A stretch of 45,664 bases of DNA from UBA6183 sp034676125 (GCA_034676125.1 JAUCCO010000010.1:1-45664), one strand, 5' to 3'; counted from the stretch's first letter, positions 24,572-35,486 are shown. The notes: generated by a model not told the origin, from the letters alone. Translations and numbers: made by a program.

Positions 24572-26008
24572 ATGACTGATAAAACTGCCGAAAGTGTTTG
24601 GAATAACTGTTTAAAATTGATTCAAGATAATGTATCACCACAAAGTTTTAAAACTTGGTTTGACCCAATCAAGCCAGTAAAACTTGACAATAAAATATTA
24701 ACGATACAAGTTCCTAGTCAGTTTTTTTACGAATGGTTAGAAGAACACTACGTAACTTTACTAAAAAAGACGTTAAAACAAGAACTTGGTCCAGGTTCAA
24801 GATTAGAATACAATATAATTATTGAGAACAGTAGTAATAATGCAAACCCATATGTAGTAAACATACCGGGTAGTAATAACCATAAATCCGACACCCAAAA
24901 TATTGGCATGCCACTTAATTTAAGTAGCAGCATTAAAAATCCGTTTATTATACCTGGTTTAAAAAAGCTAAACATTGATAGTAATTTAAATACTAGTCAA
25001 AACTTTGATACCTTTATTGAAGGTGATTGTAACCGCTTAGCTCGCTCGGCAGGTTTTGCAGTTGCTAACAAGCCAGGTGGAACATCATTTAACCCATTAA
25101 TGATTTTTAGTGAAACAGGTTTAGGTAAAACACACTTGGTTCAATCAATAGGAAACTTAATTAAACAAAATAGCAAAAACAGGATTGTACTTTATGTACC
25201 GGTTGAAAAATTCACCAACCAATATATAGAGTCGGTTAAAAATAACAGCAGCCAAGACTTTTTAAATTTTTACCAAAACGTAGATGTATTAATTGTTGAT
25301 GATGTTCAGTTTTTAGAGAACAAACAAAAAACTCAAGAAATATTTTTTACCATATTTAACCATTTACACCAACAAGGCAAACAAATTATTTTAACCAGCG
25401 ACCGTGCTCCTAAAGATTTAAAAGGTATGGACGAGCGTTTGTTATCTCGTTTTAAATGGGGCTTATCGTGCGATTTACAACAACCCGATTTTGAAACTCG
25501 ATTAAGTATATTAGAAACCATGATGTATAATGATGGCATTACTTTAAGCAGAGATGTGGTAGAGTATGTTGCGCATAACATCAATAATAATATCCGTGAA
25601 TTGCGTGGTGCTTTAGTATCTTTATTAGCACAATCATCATTAAACCGTAAAGAAGTAACGCTTGAATTGGCTAAGCAAATTCTTAAAAACTTTGTTAAAA
25701 ACTCTTCTCGCGAAATTTCAATCGAGTTTATACAAAAATTGGTTTGCGATTACTTTACCATTCCGGTTGAATTGGTTAAATCAAAAACACGTAAGCGCGA
25801 AATTGTTCAAGCACGCCAAATATCAATGTACTATGCTAAAGATTTAACTAAAGCATCATTAAAAACAATAGGTATGCACTTTGGCGGCAGAGATCACTCT
25901 ACCGTAATACATGCTTGCCAAACGGTAAATGATTTAATTGAAACAGACAAAAAATTTAAATCAGACATTGAAGAAATTGGCAAACGTATTAAAATAAACT
26001 TAGTTTAA
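24572..26008 (+). CDS. dnaA: Chromosomal replication initiator DnaA
   Basis: ATP-dependent initiator that binds DnaA boxes and opens oriC. Domain I is at the N-terminus (VWNNCLKLIQDNVSPQSFKT), followed by an Asn/Ser-rich linker (about 80-145). The AAA+ core has Walker A SETGLGKTH and Walker B VDVLIVDDVQFL. Domain IV ends with GGRDHSTVIHACQTV, the DNA-binding signature. 478 residues is normal for Bacteroidota. No dnaN or recF lies beside it, as is usual in this phylum. The 230-base leader is very AT-rich and holds only degenerate DnaA-box-like 9-mers, so I cannot place oriC here. Confidence 0.97.
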   Translation: MTDKTAESVWNNCLKLIQDNVSPQSFKTWFDPIKPVKLDNKILTIQVPSQFFYEWLEEHYVTLLKKTLKQELGPGSRLEYNIIIENSSNNANPYVVNIPGSNNHKSDTQNIGMPLNLSSSIKNPFIIPGLKKLNIDSNLNTSQNFDTFIEGDCNRLARSAGFAVANKPGGTSFNPLMIFSETGLGKTHLVQSIGNLIKQNSKNRIVLYVPVEKFTNQYIESVKNNSSQDFLNFYQNVDVLIVDDVQFLENKQKTQEIFFTIFNHLHQQGKQIILTSDRAPKDLKGMDERLLSRFKWGLSCDLQQPDFETRLSILETMMYNDGITLSRDVVEYVAHNINNNIRELRGALVSLLAQSSLNRKEVTLELAKQILKNFVKNSSREISIEFIQKLVCDYFTIPVELVKSKTRKREIVQARQISMYYAKDLTKASLKTIGMHFGGRDHSTVIHACQTVNDLIETDKKFKSDIEEIGKRIKINLV

Positions 26009-26035
26009 TTTGATAACAACAATACTATAATAAAT

Positions 26036-26068
26036 AAAAAGCTGTGCGTTAACACCACAGCTTTTTTT
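26036..26068 (+). terminator. Intrinsic terminator after dnaA
   Basis: AAAAAGCTGTG (26036-26046) pairs with CACAGCTTTTT (26056-26066) with extra T residues. It starts 28 nt after the dnaA stop. Confidence 0.85.
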
Positions 26069-26086
26069 ATGCTTTAACCACATCAC

Positions 26087-26123
26087 AAAAAAAAATCCCC
26101 AACCATAAAACTACGGTTGGGGA
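26087..26123 (-). terminator. Intrinsic terminator of the E1 gene (minus strand)
   Basis: TCCCCAACC (26096-26104) pairs with GGTTGGGG (26115-26122). On the minus strand the stem is followed by a run of nine T (A-run at 26087-26095 on the plus strand). Together with the dnaA terminator it separates two convergent genes. Confidence 0.85.
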
Positions 26124-26145
26124 GTAGATATAGATATTAATAAAT

Positions 26146-28197
26146 TTAGTAACTCAATAGCTCTTCAATTTTAGCAGCTACCTTATCTGCATTAGGAAGC
26201 ATTTCGGCTTCTAGAACAACGTTTAAAGGCACAGCAGGTATATTTTTAGCACCAATAGTAAACACTGGGGCATCTAAATGTTTAAAACAATCGTGGGCTA
26301 TTCGTCCTGCCAAACTTTCGGCAAACGAGTTTAATATCGCTTCTTCTGTTACTACCAAACATTTACCGTGGCGTTTAACAGCAGCCTGAATATAATCTTC
26401 ATCTAAAGGTTGTAGTGTTCTTAAATCAACAACCTCTACTTTACCAGCAAATTGTTTGGCGGCATTTATACTCCAATACACACCCATTCCCCAAGTTATA
26501 ATACAGCAACTTTCACCATTAACTATTGCATCATCGCTTGCATGTAAAACAGTATTTGCTTTGCCTAAAGGTAAAATATAATCCTCATCAGGTTCAACAC
26601 ATCGAGCCAACTCTGTACCCGGATTTTTACTCCAATACAAACCTTTATGCTCAAGCATAATTACAGGATTGCCATCATAATAAGCGGCTTTCATTAATCC
26701 TTTCATATCGGCTGCATTACTTGGGTAAGCAATCTTTATTCCTTTTAAAGTTAATAAAGTTGATTCTATACTTCCACTATGGTATGGACCACCGCCACCA
26801 TAAGCACCAATAGGAATTCTAACAATGGTACTAACAGGATATTTTCCCATGGTTAAGTATGATGATTTTGTAATCTCACACACCAATTGATTTACGCCTG
26901 TCCACACATAATCTGCAAACTGAATTTCAACAATTGGTTTAACACCCACAGCACTCATTCCAACAGTAGAACCAACAATGTATGCTTCTTGAATAGGTGT
27001 ATTAAACACCCTATTGTTACCATATTTACCAGCTAAAGTTGCTGCTTCACGAAATACACCACCAAGTCGTCCACCTACGTCTTGTCCATAAAACATACAT
27101 TCTGGGTGTTTGGCCATTAGCTCATCTACTGCATGTAAGGCAGCATCCACCATAACACTTGGTTCTTTGCCTTGGGGTGTGCGGTTGCCTACTTCTTGTG
27201 TTGCGCCACTTGGTGCAAATATATGTTCTTCCACAGTGCTTGGGTCTGGGTCGGCACTATCTACTGCTTGTTTAAAGTGTTGTTCTACTTTAAATGCTGC
27301 ATCTTTTTCAATCTCTATTAATTCAGTTTCATTAACCCCAATTTCAAGTAACAATTTTCTTAGTTTGGGTTGAGGGTCATCTTTGATATGAACAGCCATG
27401 TCTTCATCAGTTCTATACCATTCTTTACGCACACCAGAAGTATGGTGCCCTAACAATGGAACTTTAGCATGAACCAAAATTGGCTTGCGGTTATTACGTA
27501 CAAATTCTATTGCTTCTGTAATGCCTTCATAACTTTCTACAAAGTCGCTACCGTTTAATCGCATACGTTTTAAACCTTTAAAACCTGCTGCATATTCGTA
27601 GGCATCCATCGCACGCATTTCGTCTCCGCTGGCACTTATTCCCCAATCGTTATCCTGAACCAAATAAATAATGGGTAATTGTTTTAATACAGCCATCTGA
27701 AATGCTTCAGCCACTTCACCTTCGGTAATAGAACCATCACCAAAACTACACAACACCACAGGATACTCGCCTTTGGTACTTAACCTTTGACTTTCTTTAT
27801 AAGCAATACCATGTGCCATACCAGTTGCCGGAATTGCTTGCATACCTGTAGCACTACTTTGATGCGGAATTTTAGGAAATTCGTCTCTATTTAAACTTGG
27901 ATGTGCATAATAAGTTCTACCGCCCGAAAACGGATCTTCTGCTTTGCCTAATAATTGCAACATCAACTCGTAAGGGCTAATTCCCATGCCCAATAACATT
28001 GATTCGTCTCTATAATAAGGAGAGCAATAATCGTACGGCTTAAGCTGCATACCAACAGCTAATTGAATAGCTTCGTGGCCACGAGAAGTAGAATGCACGT
28101 ACTTGCATATTGGCCTATTGGCTTCATATGTTTCGGCCATTGCCCTGGCTTCGCAAATGTGCAAATAGGCTTCTAAAAGTATATCTTTTTTTACCAT
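26146..28197 (-). CDS. 2-oxoacid dehydrogenase E1, alpha and beta subunits fused
   Basis: TPP-dependent decarboxylase of a 2-oxoacid dehydrogenase complex, most like the branched-chain type. The alpha half (about 1-320) contains the TPP site GDGSITEGEVAEAFQMAV with downstream QDNDWGIS, and HHTSGVRKEW. A short linker rich in Pro/Ser follows, and the beta half (about 345-683) has YGQDVG, NTPIQEAYIVG, EIQFADYV, RIPIGAYGGGGPYHSGS and VVDLRTLQPLDED. 683 residues equals alpha plus beta. A fused E1 is common in Bacteroidota. E2 and E3 genes lie elsewhere in the window. Substrate preference is not certain. Confidence 0.93.
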   Translation of the reverse strand: MVKKDILLEAYLHICEARAMAETYEANRPICKYVHSTSRGHEAIQLAVGMQLKPYDYCSPYYRDESMLLGMGISPYELMLQLLGKAEDPFSGGRTYYAHPSLNRDEFPKIPHQSSATGMQAIPATGMAHGIAYKESQRLSTKGEYPVVLCSFGDGSITEGEVAEAFQMAVLKQLPIIYLVQDNDWGISASGDEMRAMDAYEYAAGFKGLKRMRLNGSDFVESYEGITEAIEFVRNNRKPILVHAKVPLLGHHTSGVRKEWYRTDEDMAVHIKDDPQPKLRKLLLEIGVNETELIEIEKDAAFKVEQHFKQAVDSADPDPSTVEEHIFAPSGATQEVGNRTPQGKEPSVMVDAALHAVDELMAKHPECMFYGQDVGGRLGGVFREAATLAGKYGNNRVFNTPIQEAYIVGSTVGMSAVGVKPIVEIQFADYVWTGVNQLVCEITKSSYLTMGKYPVSTIVRIPIGAYGGGGPYHSGSIESTLLTLKGIKIAYPSNAADMKGLMKAAYYDGNPVIMLEHKGLYWSKNPGTELARCVEPDEDYILPLGKANTVLHASDDAIVNGESCCIITWGMGVYWSINAAKQFAGKVEVVDLRTLQPLDEDYIQAAVKRHGKCLVVTEEAILNSFAESLAGRIAHDCFKHLDAPVFTIGAKNIPAVPLNVVLEAEMLPNADKVAAKIEELLSY

Positions 28198-28388
28198 CTT
28201 TAGGCCACAAGTTTAACTAAAGCATGTATAAAAAGCTAATCTTTAAATTTGGTTGGTATTTGATTGTTTTTGGGTAAATGAGTTAGAAAAACATCCACTA
28301 AAAAAGGACTAAAACACTCACATTAAAGGGTTTTAATGTCATTATTAATTTAATGCCATTACCTTAGATTTAATAAACCCAACTTATT

Positions 28389-31300
28389 ATGATTAAAATT
28401 AGACTAATTATTTTATCGTTATTTATTTTTTCATCATTTGCGCTGTTTGCCACAAATGTTAAAAACATTAAGGCCCAATATGGCTTTATCGAAAACAAAG
28501 GTCAGATTATAGACCAAAATAACATTCCAAATAAAGAGGTACTTTATCTTTATTCTGGCAATGGATTTCATGTTCAACTTAGGCAAAATGGTTTTAGTTA
28601 TGAAGTAATTAAATCAACTTCAAAACCAGACCCAGATAAAGACAATAAAATGCCTTATGAACCAAGTATGGATGAAGTAACTTTTTATTCGCATAGGGTT
28701 GATATTAATTTTTCTGGCGCAAATAAAGCTTTGGTTACAGCATTTGAACCCAACACTAATACCATAAATTATTACACCACAGGCACACCTGTAAATGGAG
28801 TTACTGGCGTAAAACATTATAAAAAAGTATTGTACACCAATATTTATCCAGGTATTGATGTTGAATTTTTGCTTGATAACAAATCTCAAAATAGTAATTT
28901 CAAATACAATTTTATTGTTCATCCAGGAGCAGATGTTAGCTTGCTAAAGCTAAAAATAAATGGTGCTAACGAAACATCGCTTGCCAATAATGGTAATATT
29001 ATTATTAAAACAACTTATGGCGATATTGATGAAACCATTCCATATAGCTATCAATTAAATAATAACGAAGAACAAAAAGTAAATGTAAAATTTAATCAGC
29101 TTAGTGAAAACTTATATGGAGTTAATGCTGGAACTTATAATCGTAACAAAACACTGGTTATAGATCCATTGCCATGGGGAACTTATTTTGGCGGAAGCGC
29201 AGCAGAAAATTGTTATGGCATGAGTCGTGATGCTTCTGGTGCATTATTTATTACGGGCTCTTCAGCATCAACCACAAATATTGCAACAAGTGGTACATTT
29301 CAAACGGTATATGGAGGTGGAACTTTTGATGCTTTTGTTGTAAAATTCACTTCATCCGGAAGTTTAGATTGGGCAACTTATGTTGGTGGTACAGGAGCTG
29401 ATTATGGTTATGCGCTTGCAATTGATACCTTTGGTAATATTCATTTAGGAGGGTTTACTGCATCAACAACTGGAATCTCTACTACAGGCGCTCATCAAGC
29501 AGCATTAGGTGGCCTACAAGATGGATTTATTAATAAGTTTAATGCCGCAGGAGTTCGTATATGGGGAACTTATTATGGAGGAGCTTCGGCCAATGAAGCT
29601 TTATATGGATTAATAGCTGATAACAATAGTATTTATGCCGCTGGATATTCTAACGCTACAACAGGCACTTCAATTGCTAGTCCTGGGTCATACCAGCCAG
29701 CATATGGAACTGGAGCTTATGATGCTTTTTTAGTGAGGTTTGACACCGCTGGAGTTCGCCAATGGGGAACTTATTATGGTGGATCAGGTGATGATAGAAT
29801 AACTGGATTATGCAAAGATTTAAATGGAGATATTTTAGTAAGCGGACAAACATCTACAACAGGAACTGTGATGAGTACACCAGGTGCGCATCAAACAACA
29901 TTTGCTGGAACAATTAGCGGACATATTGCAAAATTTAGTCCTGCTGGAAACAGATTATGGGCTACTTATTATGGTGGTAACCAAAACACTGTTTGCGTTG
30001 CTGTATTAACAGATGCAACAAATAGCATTATTACCACTGGATACACGGGCTCTACAGCAGGTATTGCAACTCCTGGTGCATTTCAAACTACACTTGGTGG
30101 AGGGCCCACAATAGCTGCTCCTTACGATGCATTTATAGCAAGATTTACTCCTGGGGGAGTTCGTCAATGGGGTTCATATTATGGAGGTACAGGTTATGAT
30201 ATTGCTGGATTTGGAATGGCGATTGATAACAATGCAAATATTCTTATGGCTGGAGCAACAGGTTCGCTAAGCGGAATTGCTTCTGTAGGGTCTTTTCAAC
30301 CAACATTAGCTGGTGGCCCTGGAGCTACACCTTATGATGCATTTGCAACAAAATTTGATTCAACAGGAGCACGTTTATGGGGTACTTATTATGGAGGCAG
30401 TGGAACAGATTACGGTCGTGCCATATGCACAGATGATAAAGGATATTTTTACTTAAATGGATTTACATCAACCCCAACAGGACTTTCAACAACTAATGCT
30501 TACCAAGCTAATAATGGCGGTGGCGATGATGCGTTTGTAGTTGTGCTAAACAGAGTAGGAACACTTAATCCAGAAGCATATAATAATGCCAGTACTATTG
30601 CATTGGTTTCTCCTAATAAATTTTGTTCAGGAAATCAGAGTATAAAGGTAAAGATTAAGAACAATGGCATGAACCAGATTAATAGTGTTTACGTGAATTG
30701 GGATATTGATGGAATTGTTCAAACCCCCATTTTTTTAACTTCATTATTAGATACACTTGGTGGTATTGGCCATAACGATACGATTGTTACCGTAGGTAGT
30801 AGTTTTTTTCAAGCAAATACTTCTCATGTAATAAAAGTATGGACATCTATGCCAAACAATGTAGTTGATACGGTACCAGTTGATGATAGTGTAACCGTTG
30901 TGCTAAAACCAGCTTTAGACGGATTTTATACAATAGACCCATCATTTGGCAATTACACTAGTTTTACTGCAGCAGTGGCAGACTTAAACAATTATGGCGT
31001 GTGTGGGCCAGTTACATTTAACGTAACTGCTGCAATAACATTTATAGAAACTCCTGTTATACTTACAACATCAGGCAACGTTTTGAACCCAATTGTTTTT
31101 CAAAAATCTGGCTTTGGAACTAATCCTGTTTTAAGTGGTTTAAATGGAACAGGTACTACTGATGCCGTAATTTCATTAATAGGTGCAAGCTATGTAACAT
31201 TTGATGGTATTGATGTAATGAATGATGCGAATAACGGTACAACTGCAACCCAAATGGAATATGGATATAGCATAACCAATGCATCTTCAACCCTAGGCTC

Positions 31301-34300
31301 GAGTAATAACATTATTAAAAACACACGAATTACTTTAAATAGAACAAACACAGCAAGTATTGGTATAACTCAATCTACACAGTTAACAGCACCAAGTTCA
31401 TTATCGGGCGCAAACCACAATAACCATTACGAAAATATAAAAATTGAAAATAGCTATAATGGAATTCTACTTATTGGAACAGCTGCATTTCCTGACTCTA
31501 ACAATGTTATTACTTCTGCAGGATTAGATACTACAATAATAGGTGGAGTTTTACCTGGTGATATAGGAGGAGCAACATTAATTGTTAATGGCATTCAGGT
31601 ATCTCAACAAAAAAATGTGGAGGTTTCAAAGTCTATTGTTCGAAATTTATTGCATACATCTACACAAGTTTCATCAGGTATTTGGGTTAATAATACAACA
31701 ACAGTATCCGATTTTGGCACAGCAAAAATATTTAATAACACGGTGTATAATCTATCACGTACAAGTGCAACTGCAACGGGTGGGATAACTGGCATTAGGG
31801 TTGATGTAGCACCCAATGCAACAGCTGTTGTATATAACAACGTTATTTATGGATTATCAACGGCTAATCCAGCATCTGCAAGTGCAACCATGTTACTTAG
31901 AGGAATTTCTCATTGCATCACTGCAAGTGGTAGTGCAGAATATTACAACAACTCCATACTGATTGACAATAGTTCGGTTAATGCAACCTCAGCTGCTTTA
32001 TGGAAAGGTGGAACAGGAGATTTTACTTATAAAAACAATATATTAGCAAGTGTTACTCCATCACAAACTGGCGTTGCAAAACATTATGGTGCATACATAA
32101 GTGCGGGCAATGTTGCAGATGCTTCTAATAATATTTTATGGGCTCCTAATACAAATGGATTTGTAGGGTATGCCACAGGTGATAGATTAAGTTTGCAATT
32201 ATTTGCTGCTGCAATATCTCGAACTGCTCCTACTGATGGATTTGAAAGAGGTAGTGCAAATGCTGACCCAACCTTTGCTAGTTCTACAGACCTTACTTTT
32301 AATGCAATTAACCCAGCTAGTTTAAGTGGAATTCCAATATCAACACCTGCTATAACAACAGATATTTTAGGAACATTCCGCAGTGCTACTAGTCCAACAA
32401 TTGGTGCTTTTGAAACTTACCAATCATTATTAGATAGTTCGGCACCAGTAATTACAAATGTTATTATTAATAATTTAAATGCACCATCGGTTTATGCCAC
32501 AATACACGACAACAGTAATGCAGGTATTGCAGGAAGCACCATGTTATGGTACAGAAGCGGAACCACAGGCGCATTTACTGGATTAGTGCCAGATAGTGTG
32601 CCAACTGCTACAATAAATGGTGTTTATAAATGGAGCAGTTCTTTCAGTACACTTGCGGTAGGTAGTTATCAATTTTATATTACTTCTCGCGATCAAATTG
32701 CATCAGGAACTAATATAGCGGTAAACCCTATTCAAAGTATTGCATTTACAGGATTCGACATTTATGATCCTGCTAACTATGCAGCTAACCCAGATGTTGC
32801 CGCAAACGTTCGCACTTTTATAAAAACTACTTCTATAGCCCCAGGAACATATATTGTAGGAACAGGAAATACCTATACTAACCTTACAGATATTGCCACG
32901 GCACTTGGTTCTGCTAGTTTAACAGGCAATGTTATTTTCGAACTGTCAAGTACATATGATGGAATAATTGGAGAAACGTTTCCAATTGTATTTAATCCAT
33001 TTTATTCAACAGGTGGAAATTGGAATGTAACAATAAGGCCAGCAACAGGTGTTACATCAAGAATTACTGCTGGCGACCCGGGTTCTGCAACTCCACTAAT
33101 AAGATTAAATGGTATAGATAGAATTAGTTTTGATGGAAGACCAAATGGAACAGGTTCTGCAAGTCAGTGGACGATTCGTAATACACGCACAACTGCCACC
33201 ACCTCTTCTGTATTTGCTTTTTTAAATGATGCGATAGCCGACACATTGCAATACCTAAATATTGAATCACAAAATATTACAACGGCAAGTGGAAGCATAG
33301 AAATTTTAACCACAAACGAATTGCAAGGAAATAATCATAACGTAATTCGTTATAACAATATTCGCGATCGTTCTGATGTAACAGGTAGCCCATCAAATGC
33401 AATTTATAGTGCGGGTACAGCATTAATTCCAAACGATTCGAATGTGATAGAAAACAATAATATTTTTAACTGGAATACAACAGGAATATTTGTAACTGCA
33501 ACAGGAAACGGAGGTGGATGGTCTATCAAAAATAATAATTTATATAATAATACAACGGCTACCACGGCCCAAACTTCAATACGTTTTGAAGCAGGTACAG
33601 CATCTGTAAACAATACCATTTCGGGTAACTTTATTGGAGGTTCTGGTATTAATGCTGGCGGCTCTGCATGGCTAAATACTGGAAATATAGCTTGGCGCGG
33701 AATTGTTTGCAAAACAGGAATAAGCGATTCTTCTTATGTTATCAACAACACTATTCAAAATATTAATTTAACTGGTGGTGCTGGTACATTTGGTGGCATT
33801 GAAATGACTGGCGGATTATGTGCTATTAGCGGCAATACAGTTGGTCACAACACAGTTGCAAATAGTATTCAAACTTCACAACTTGGAACAGTAATAAGTA
33901 TATGGATTAACAACGCTACAAATACACCAAACATCTATAATAATACCATCGCAAATATTGCATCAACCGGTAATACAACTGCTGTTGGCCATAATGCAAT
34001 AAGGGTAACAACTACAGTAGTAAATGCTCCACTAATTATCAGCAATAATATTATTCATGATATTTATGCTGCAAATCCTACGGTTTCTACTGCTACACCA
34101 TCATTAGCTGGAATTGTGAGTACACCCGCTTGTACACAACAAACAATAAGTGGCAATACCATTTATAATCTTAACAATACTGCAAATGTGGCAAACGCTG
34201 TTTTTGGAATAAATATAAGTAATGCATCTGCAGTGGTAAATATTTCTTCAAACAAAATTTATGCACTAAATAATGCATCCACAGTTGCTACAGCTCAAAT

Positions 34301-35468
34301 ATCAGGCATTCACCTAGACTTGGTTGCTTCTGCTAATGTAATAAACAACATGATTGCCTTAGGCGGAAATGTAGATTCAGCAGCTATACTTTCTGGTATT
34401 AATGATAAATCAGCAGCTACAGCAAATAACATCTTCTTTAATTCTGTATATATTTCAGGTTATGCTGCTAGTTCTAATGCAAATGCTAGTCAGGCTTACC
34501 GTAGAACTGGTACTGCAAATGTTAATGTTATAAATAATATTTTCAACAATTCACGTACTGGTGGAATAGGGAATTATGCCATTGCAAATGCATCAGGAAC
34601 ACCAGCTTCTGGTTGGGCTGCTAATTACAATGCATTAAGTACCACAAACGCTTCTCAAATGGGCTTGTGGAGCACGGTTCCGGTAGATTTTGCTACATGG
34701 AAATCCGCTTCGTTAAATGATACTTCATCAGTAAATTATGCTGCAATTTTCATGTCGGCAATTGATTTACATCTTGCAGGTTCTAGCGTTGGAAATCTTA
34801 TTCTTTCTGGTAAGTCAATTGCAACAGTAAATACTGATTTTGACGGTCAATTACGCCATCCAACCATACCATATATGGGTGCTGATGAAAACGCAACATC
34901 ATTACCAGTTACACTCACTCGTTTTTCTGCTATAAAAGTAAACAATGATGGAATGCTTACTTGGCAAACAGCCAGTGAAAAAAACAGTGCTTTGTTTGAA
35001 ATTGAGAGGTCAGAATCAACAAATGATAATTGGAATACAATAGGTAAAACAAAAGCTGCTGGTAATAGTATGGCATTAGTAAACTATAAATTTATTGATA
35101 CAGAAATAACTAATTCCTTAAAAGGCATAGTTTATTACCGCTTAAAAATGATTGATCTTAATGGTACGTTCACATATTCTGAAATAAGAACTATTGATCT
35201 TAACTCAACCAATATTGACCAAGTTCTACTGTATCCTAATCCGTTTAACAAACAACTTACTATTAATATTTATTCACCAATCGAAACTAAATCGAAACTT
35301 GAAGTAACCGATTTAACAGGTAAAATAATTGCGGTAGAAACCCTGCAAGTTCAAGCAGGAAACAACAACTATTCTTTAAGTGCTATCGAAAAGTTATCAC
35401 CTGGAATCTATTTTATTTCGTGCGAATTGAATGGACAAAAAACAGTAAAAAAGATTGTAAAAAACTAA
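28389..35468 (+). CDS. Giant T9SS-secreted surface protein with SBBP beta-propeller and beta-helix regions
   Basis: 2359 residues. In order: signal peptide (cleavage near ALFA); a DUF7948-like N-terminal domain with FIENKGQI and YLYSGNGFHVQLRQNG (about 30-255); at least seven SBBP repeats (about 258-725), each with WGTYYGG, a Gly/Asp strand and DAFxxKF; a CARDB-like segment (about 735-850); a very long Asn/Thr/Ser-rich right-handed beta-helix-like region (about 860-2160); and a C-terminal type IX secretion signal with LLYPNPFNKQLTI, DLTGKII and LSPGIYFI ending in KKIVKN. Probably an adhesin or matrix-binding surface protein; no catalytic residues are apparent. It has its own leader and terminator. 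Confidence 0.9.
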   Translation: MIKIRLIILSLFIFSSFALFATNVKNIKAQYGFIENKGQIIDQNNIPNKEVLYLYSGNGFHVQLRQNGFSYEVIKSTSKPDPDKDNKMPYEPSMDEVTFYSHRVDINFSGANKALVTAFEPNTNTINYYTTGTPVNGVTGVKHYKKVLYTNIYPGIDVEFLLDNKSQNSNFKYNFIVHPGADVSLLKLKINGANETSLANNGNIIIKTTYGDIDETIPYSYQLNNNEEQKVNVKFNQLSENLYGVNAGTYNRNKTLVIDPLPWGTYFGGSAAENCYGMSRDASGALFITGSSASTTNIATSGTFQTVYGGGTFDAFVVKFTSSGSLDWATYVGGTGADYGYALAIDTFGNIHLGGFTASTTGISTTGAHQAALGGLQDGFINKFNAAGVRIWGTYYGGASANEALYGLIADNNSIYAAGYSNATTGTSIASPGSYQPAYGTGAYDAFLVRFDTAGVRQWGTYYGGSGDDRITGLCKDLNGDILVSGQTSTTGTVMSTPGAHQTTFAGTISGHIAKFSPAGNRLWATYYGGNQNTVCVAVLTDATNSIITTGYTGSTAGIATPGAFQTTLGGGPTIAAPYDAFIARFTPGGVRQWGSYYGGTGYDIAGFGMAIDNNANILMAGATGSLSGIASVGSFQPTLAGGPGATPYDAFATKFDSTGARLWGTYYGGSGTDYGRAICTDDKGYFYLNGFTSTPTGLSTTNAYQANNGGGDDAFVVVLNRVGTLNPEAYNNASTIALVSPNKFCSGNQSIKVKIKNNGMNQINSVYVNWDIDGIVQTPIFLTSLLDTLGGIGHNDTIVTVGSSFFQANTSHVIKVWTSMPNNVVDTVPVDDSVTVVLKPALDGFYTIDPSFGNYTSFTAAVADLNNYGVCGPVTFNVTAAITFIETPVILTTSGNVLNPIVFQKSGFGTNPVLSGLNGTGTTDAVISLIGASYVTFDGIDVMNDANNGTTATQMEYGYSITNASSTLGSSNNIIKNTRITLNRTNTASIGITQSTQLTAPSSLSGANHNNHYENIKIENSYNGILLIGTAAFPDSNNVITSAGLDTTIIGGVLPGDIGGATLIVNGIQVSQQKNVEVSKSIVRNLLHTSTQVSSGIWVNNTTTVSDFGTAKIFNNTVYNLSRTSATATGGITGIRVDVAPNATAVVYNNVIYGLSTANPASASATMLLRGISHCITASGSAEYYNNSILIDNSSVNATSAALWKGGTGDFTYKNNILASVTPSQTGVAKHYGAYISAGNVADASNNILWAPNTNGFVGYATGDRLSLQLFAAAISRTAPTDGFERGSANADPTFASSTDLTFNAINPASLSGIPISTPAITTDILGTFRSATSPTIGAFETYQSLLDSSAPVITNVIINNLNAPSVYATIHDNSNAGIAGSTMLWYRSGTTGAFTGLVPDSVPTATINGVYKWSSSFSTLAVGSYQFYITSRDQIASGTNIAVNPIQSIAFTGFDIYDPANYAANPDVAANVRTFIKTTSIAPGTYIVGTGNTYTNLTDIATALGSASLTGNVIFELSSTYDGIIGETFPIVFNPFYSTGGNWNVTIRPATGVTSRITAGDPGSATPLIRLNGIDRISFDGRPNGTGSASQWTIRNTRTTATTSSVFAFLNDAIADTLQYLNIESQNITTASGSIEILTTNELQGNNHNVIRYNNIRDRSDVTGSPSNAIYSAGTALIPNDSNVIENNNIFNWNTTGIFVTATGNGGGWSIKNNNLYNNTTATTAQTSIRFEAGTASVNNTISGNFIGGSGINAGGSAWLNTGNIAWRGIVCKTGISDSSYVINNTIQNINLTGGAGTFGGIEMTGGLCAISGNTVGHNTVANSIQTSQLGTVISIWINNATNTPNIYNNTIANIASTGNTTAVGHNAIRVTTTVVNAPLIISNNIIHDIYAANPTVSTATPSLAGIVSTPACTQQTISGNTIYNLNNTANVANAVFGINISNASAVVNISSNKIYALNNASTVATAQISGIHLDLVASANVINNMIALGGNVDSAAILSGINDKSAATANNIFFNSVYISGYAASSNANASQAYRRTGTANVNVINNIFNNSRTGGIGNYAIANASGTPASGWAANYNALSTTNASQMGLWSTVPVDFATWKSASLNDTSSVNYAAIFMSAIDLHLAGSSVGNLILSGKSIATVNTDFDGQLRHPTIPYMGADENATSLPVTLTRFSAIKVNNDGMLTWQTASEKNSALFEIERSESTNDNWNTIGKTKAAGNSMALVNYKFIDTEITNSLKGIVYYRLKMIDLNGTFTYSEIRTIDLNSTNIDQVLLYPNPFNKQLTINIYSPIETKSKLEVTDLTGKIIAVETLQVQAGNNNYSLSAIEKLSPGIYFISCELNGQKTVKKIVKN
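29163..30553 (+). repeat. Tandem SBBP-repeat coding region
   Basis: Within the giant gene, units of roughly 60-70 codons recur, each containing a variant of TGGGGNACTTATTATGGNGG (encoding WGTYYGG), near 29175, 29368, 29565, 29765, 29960, 30168 and 30380. The DNA copies are similar but not identical, consistent with old duplications that have diverged. Confidence 0.8.
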
Positions 35469-35486
35469 CTTAAACCTTATTCATTA

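Noticed and set aside
29163..30553. CRISPR-like array from evenly spaced GGNACTTATTATGG motifs
   Set aside because: The spacing is about 200 bases and the frame stays open throughout: these are SBBP protein repeats, not a CRISPR array. No CRISPR array was seen elsewhere.
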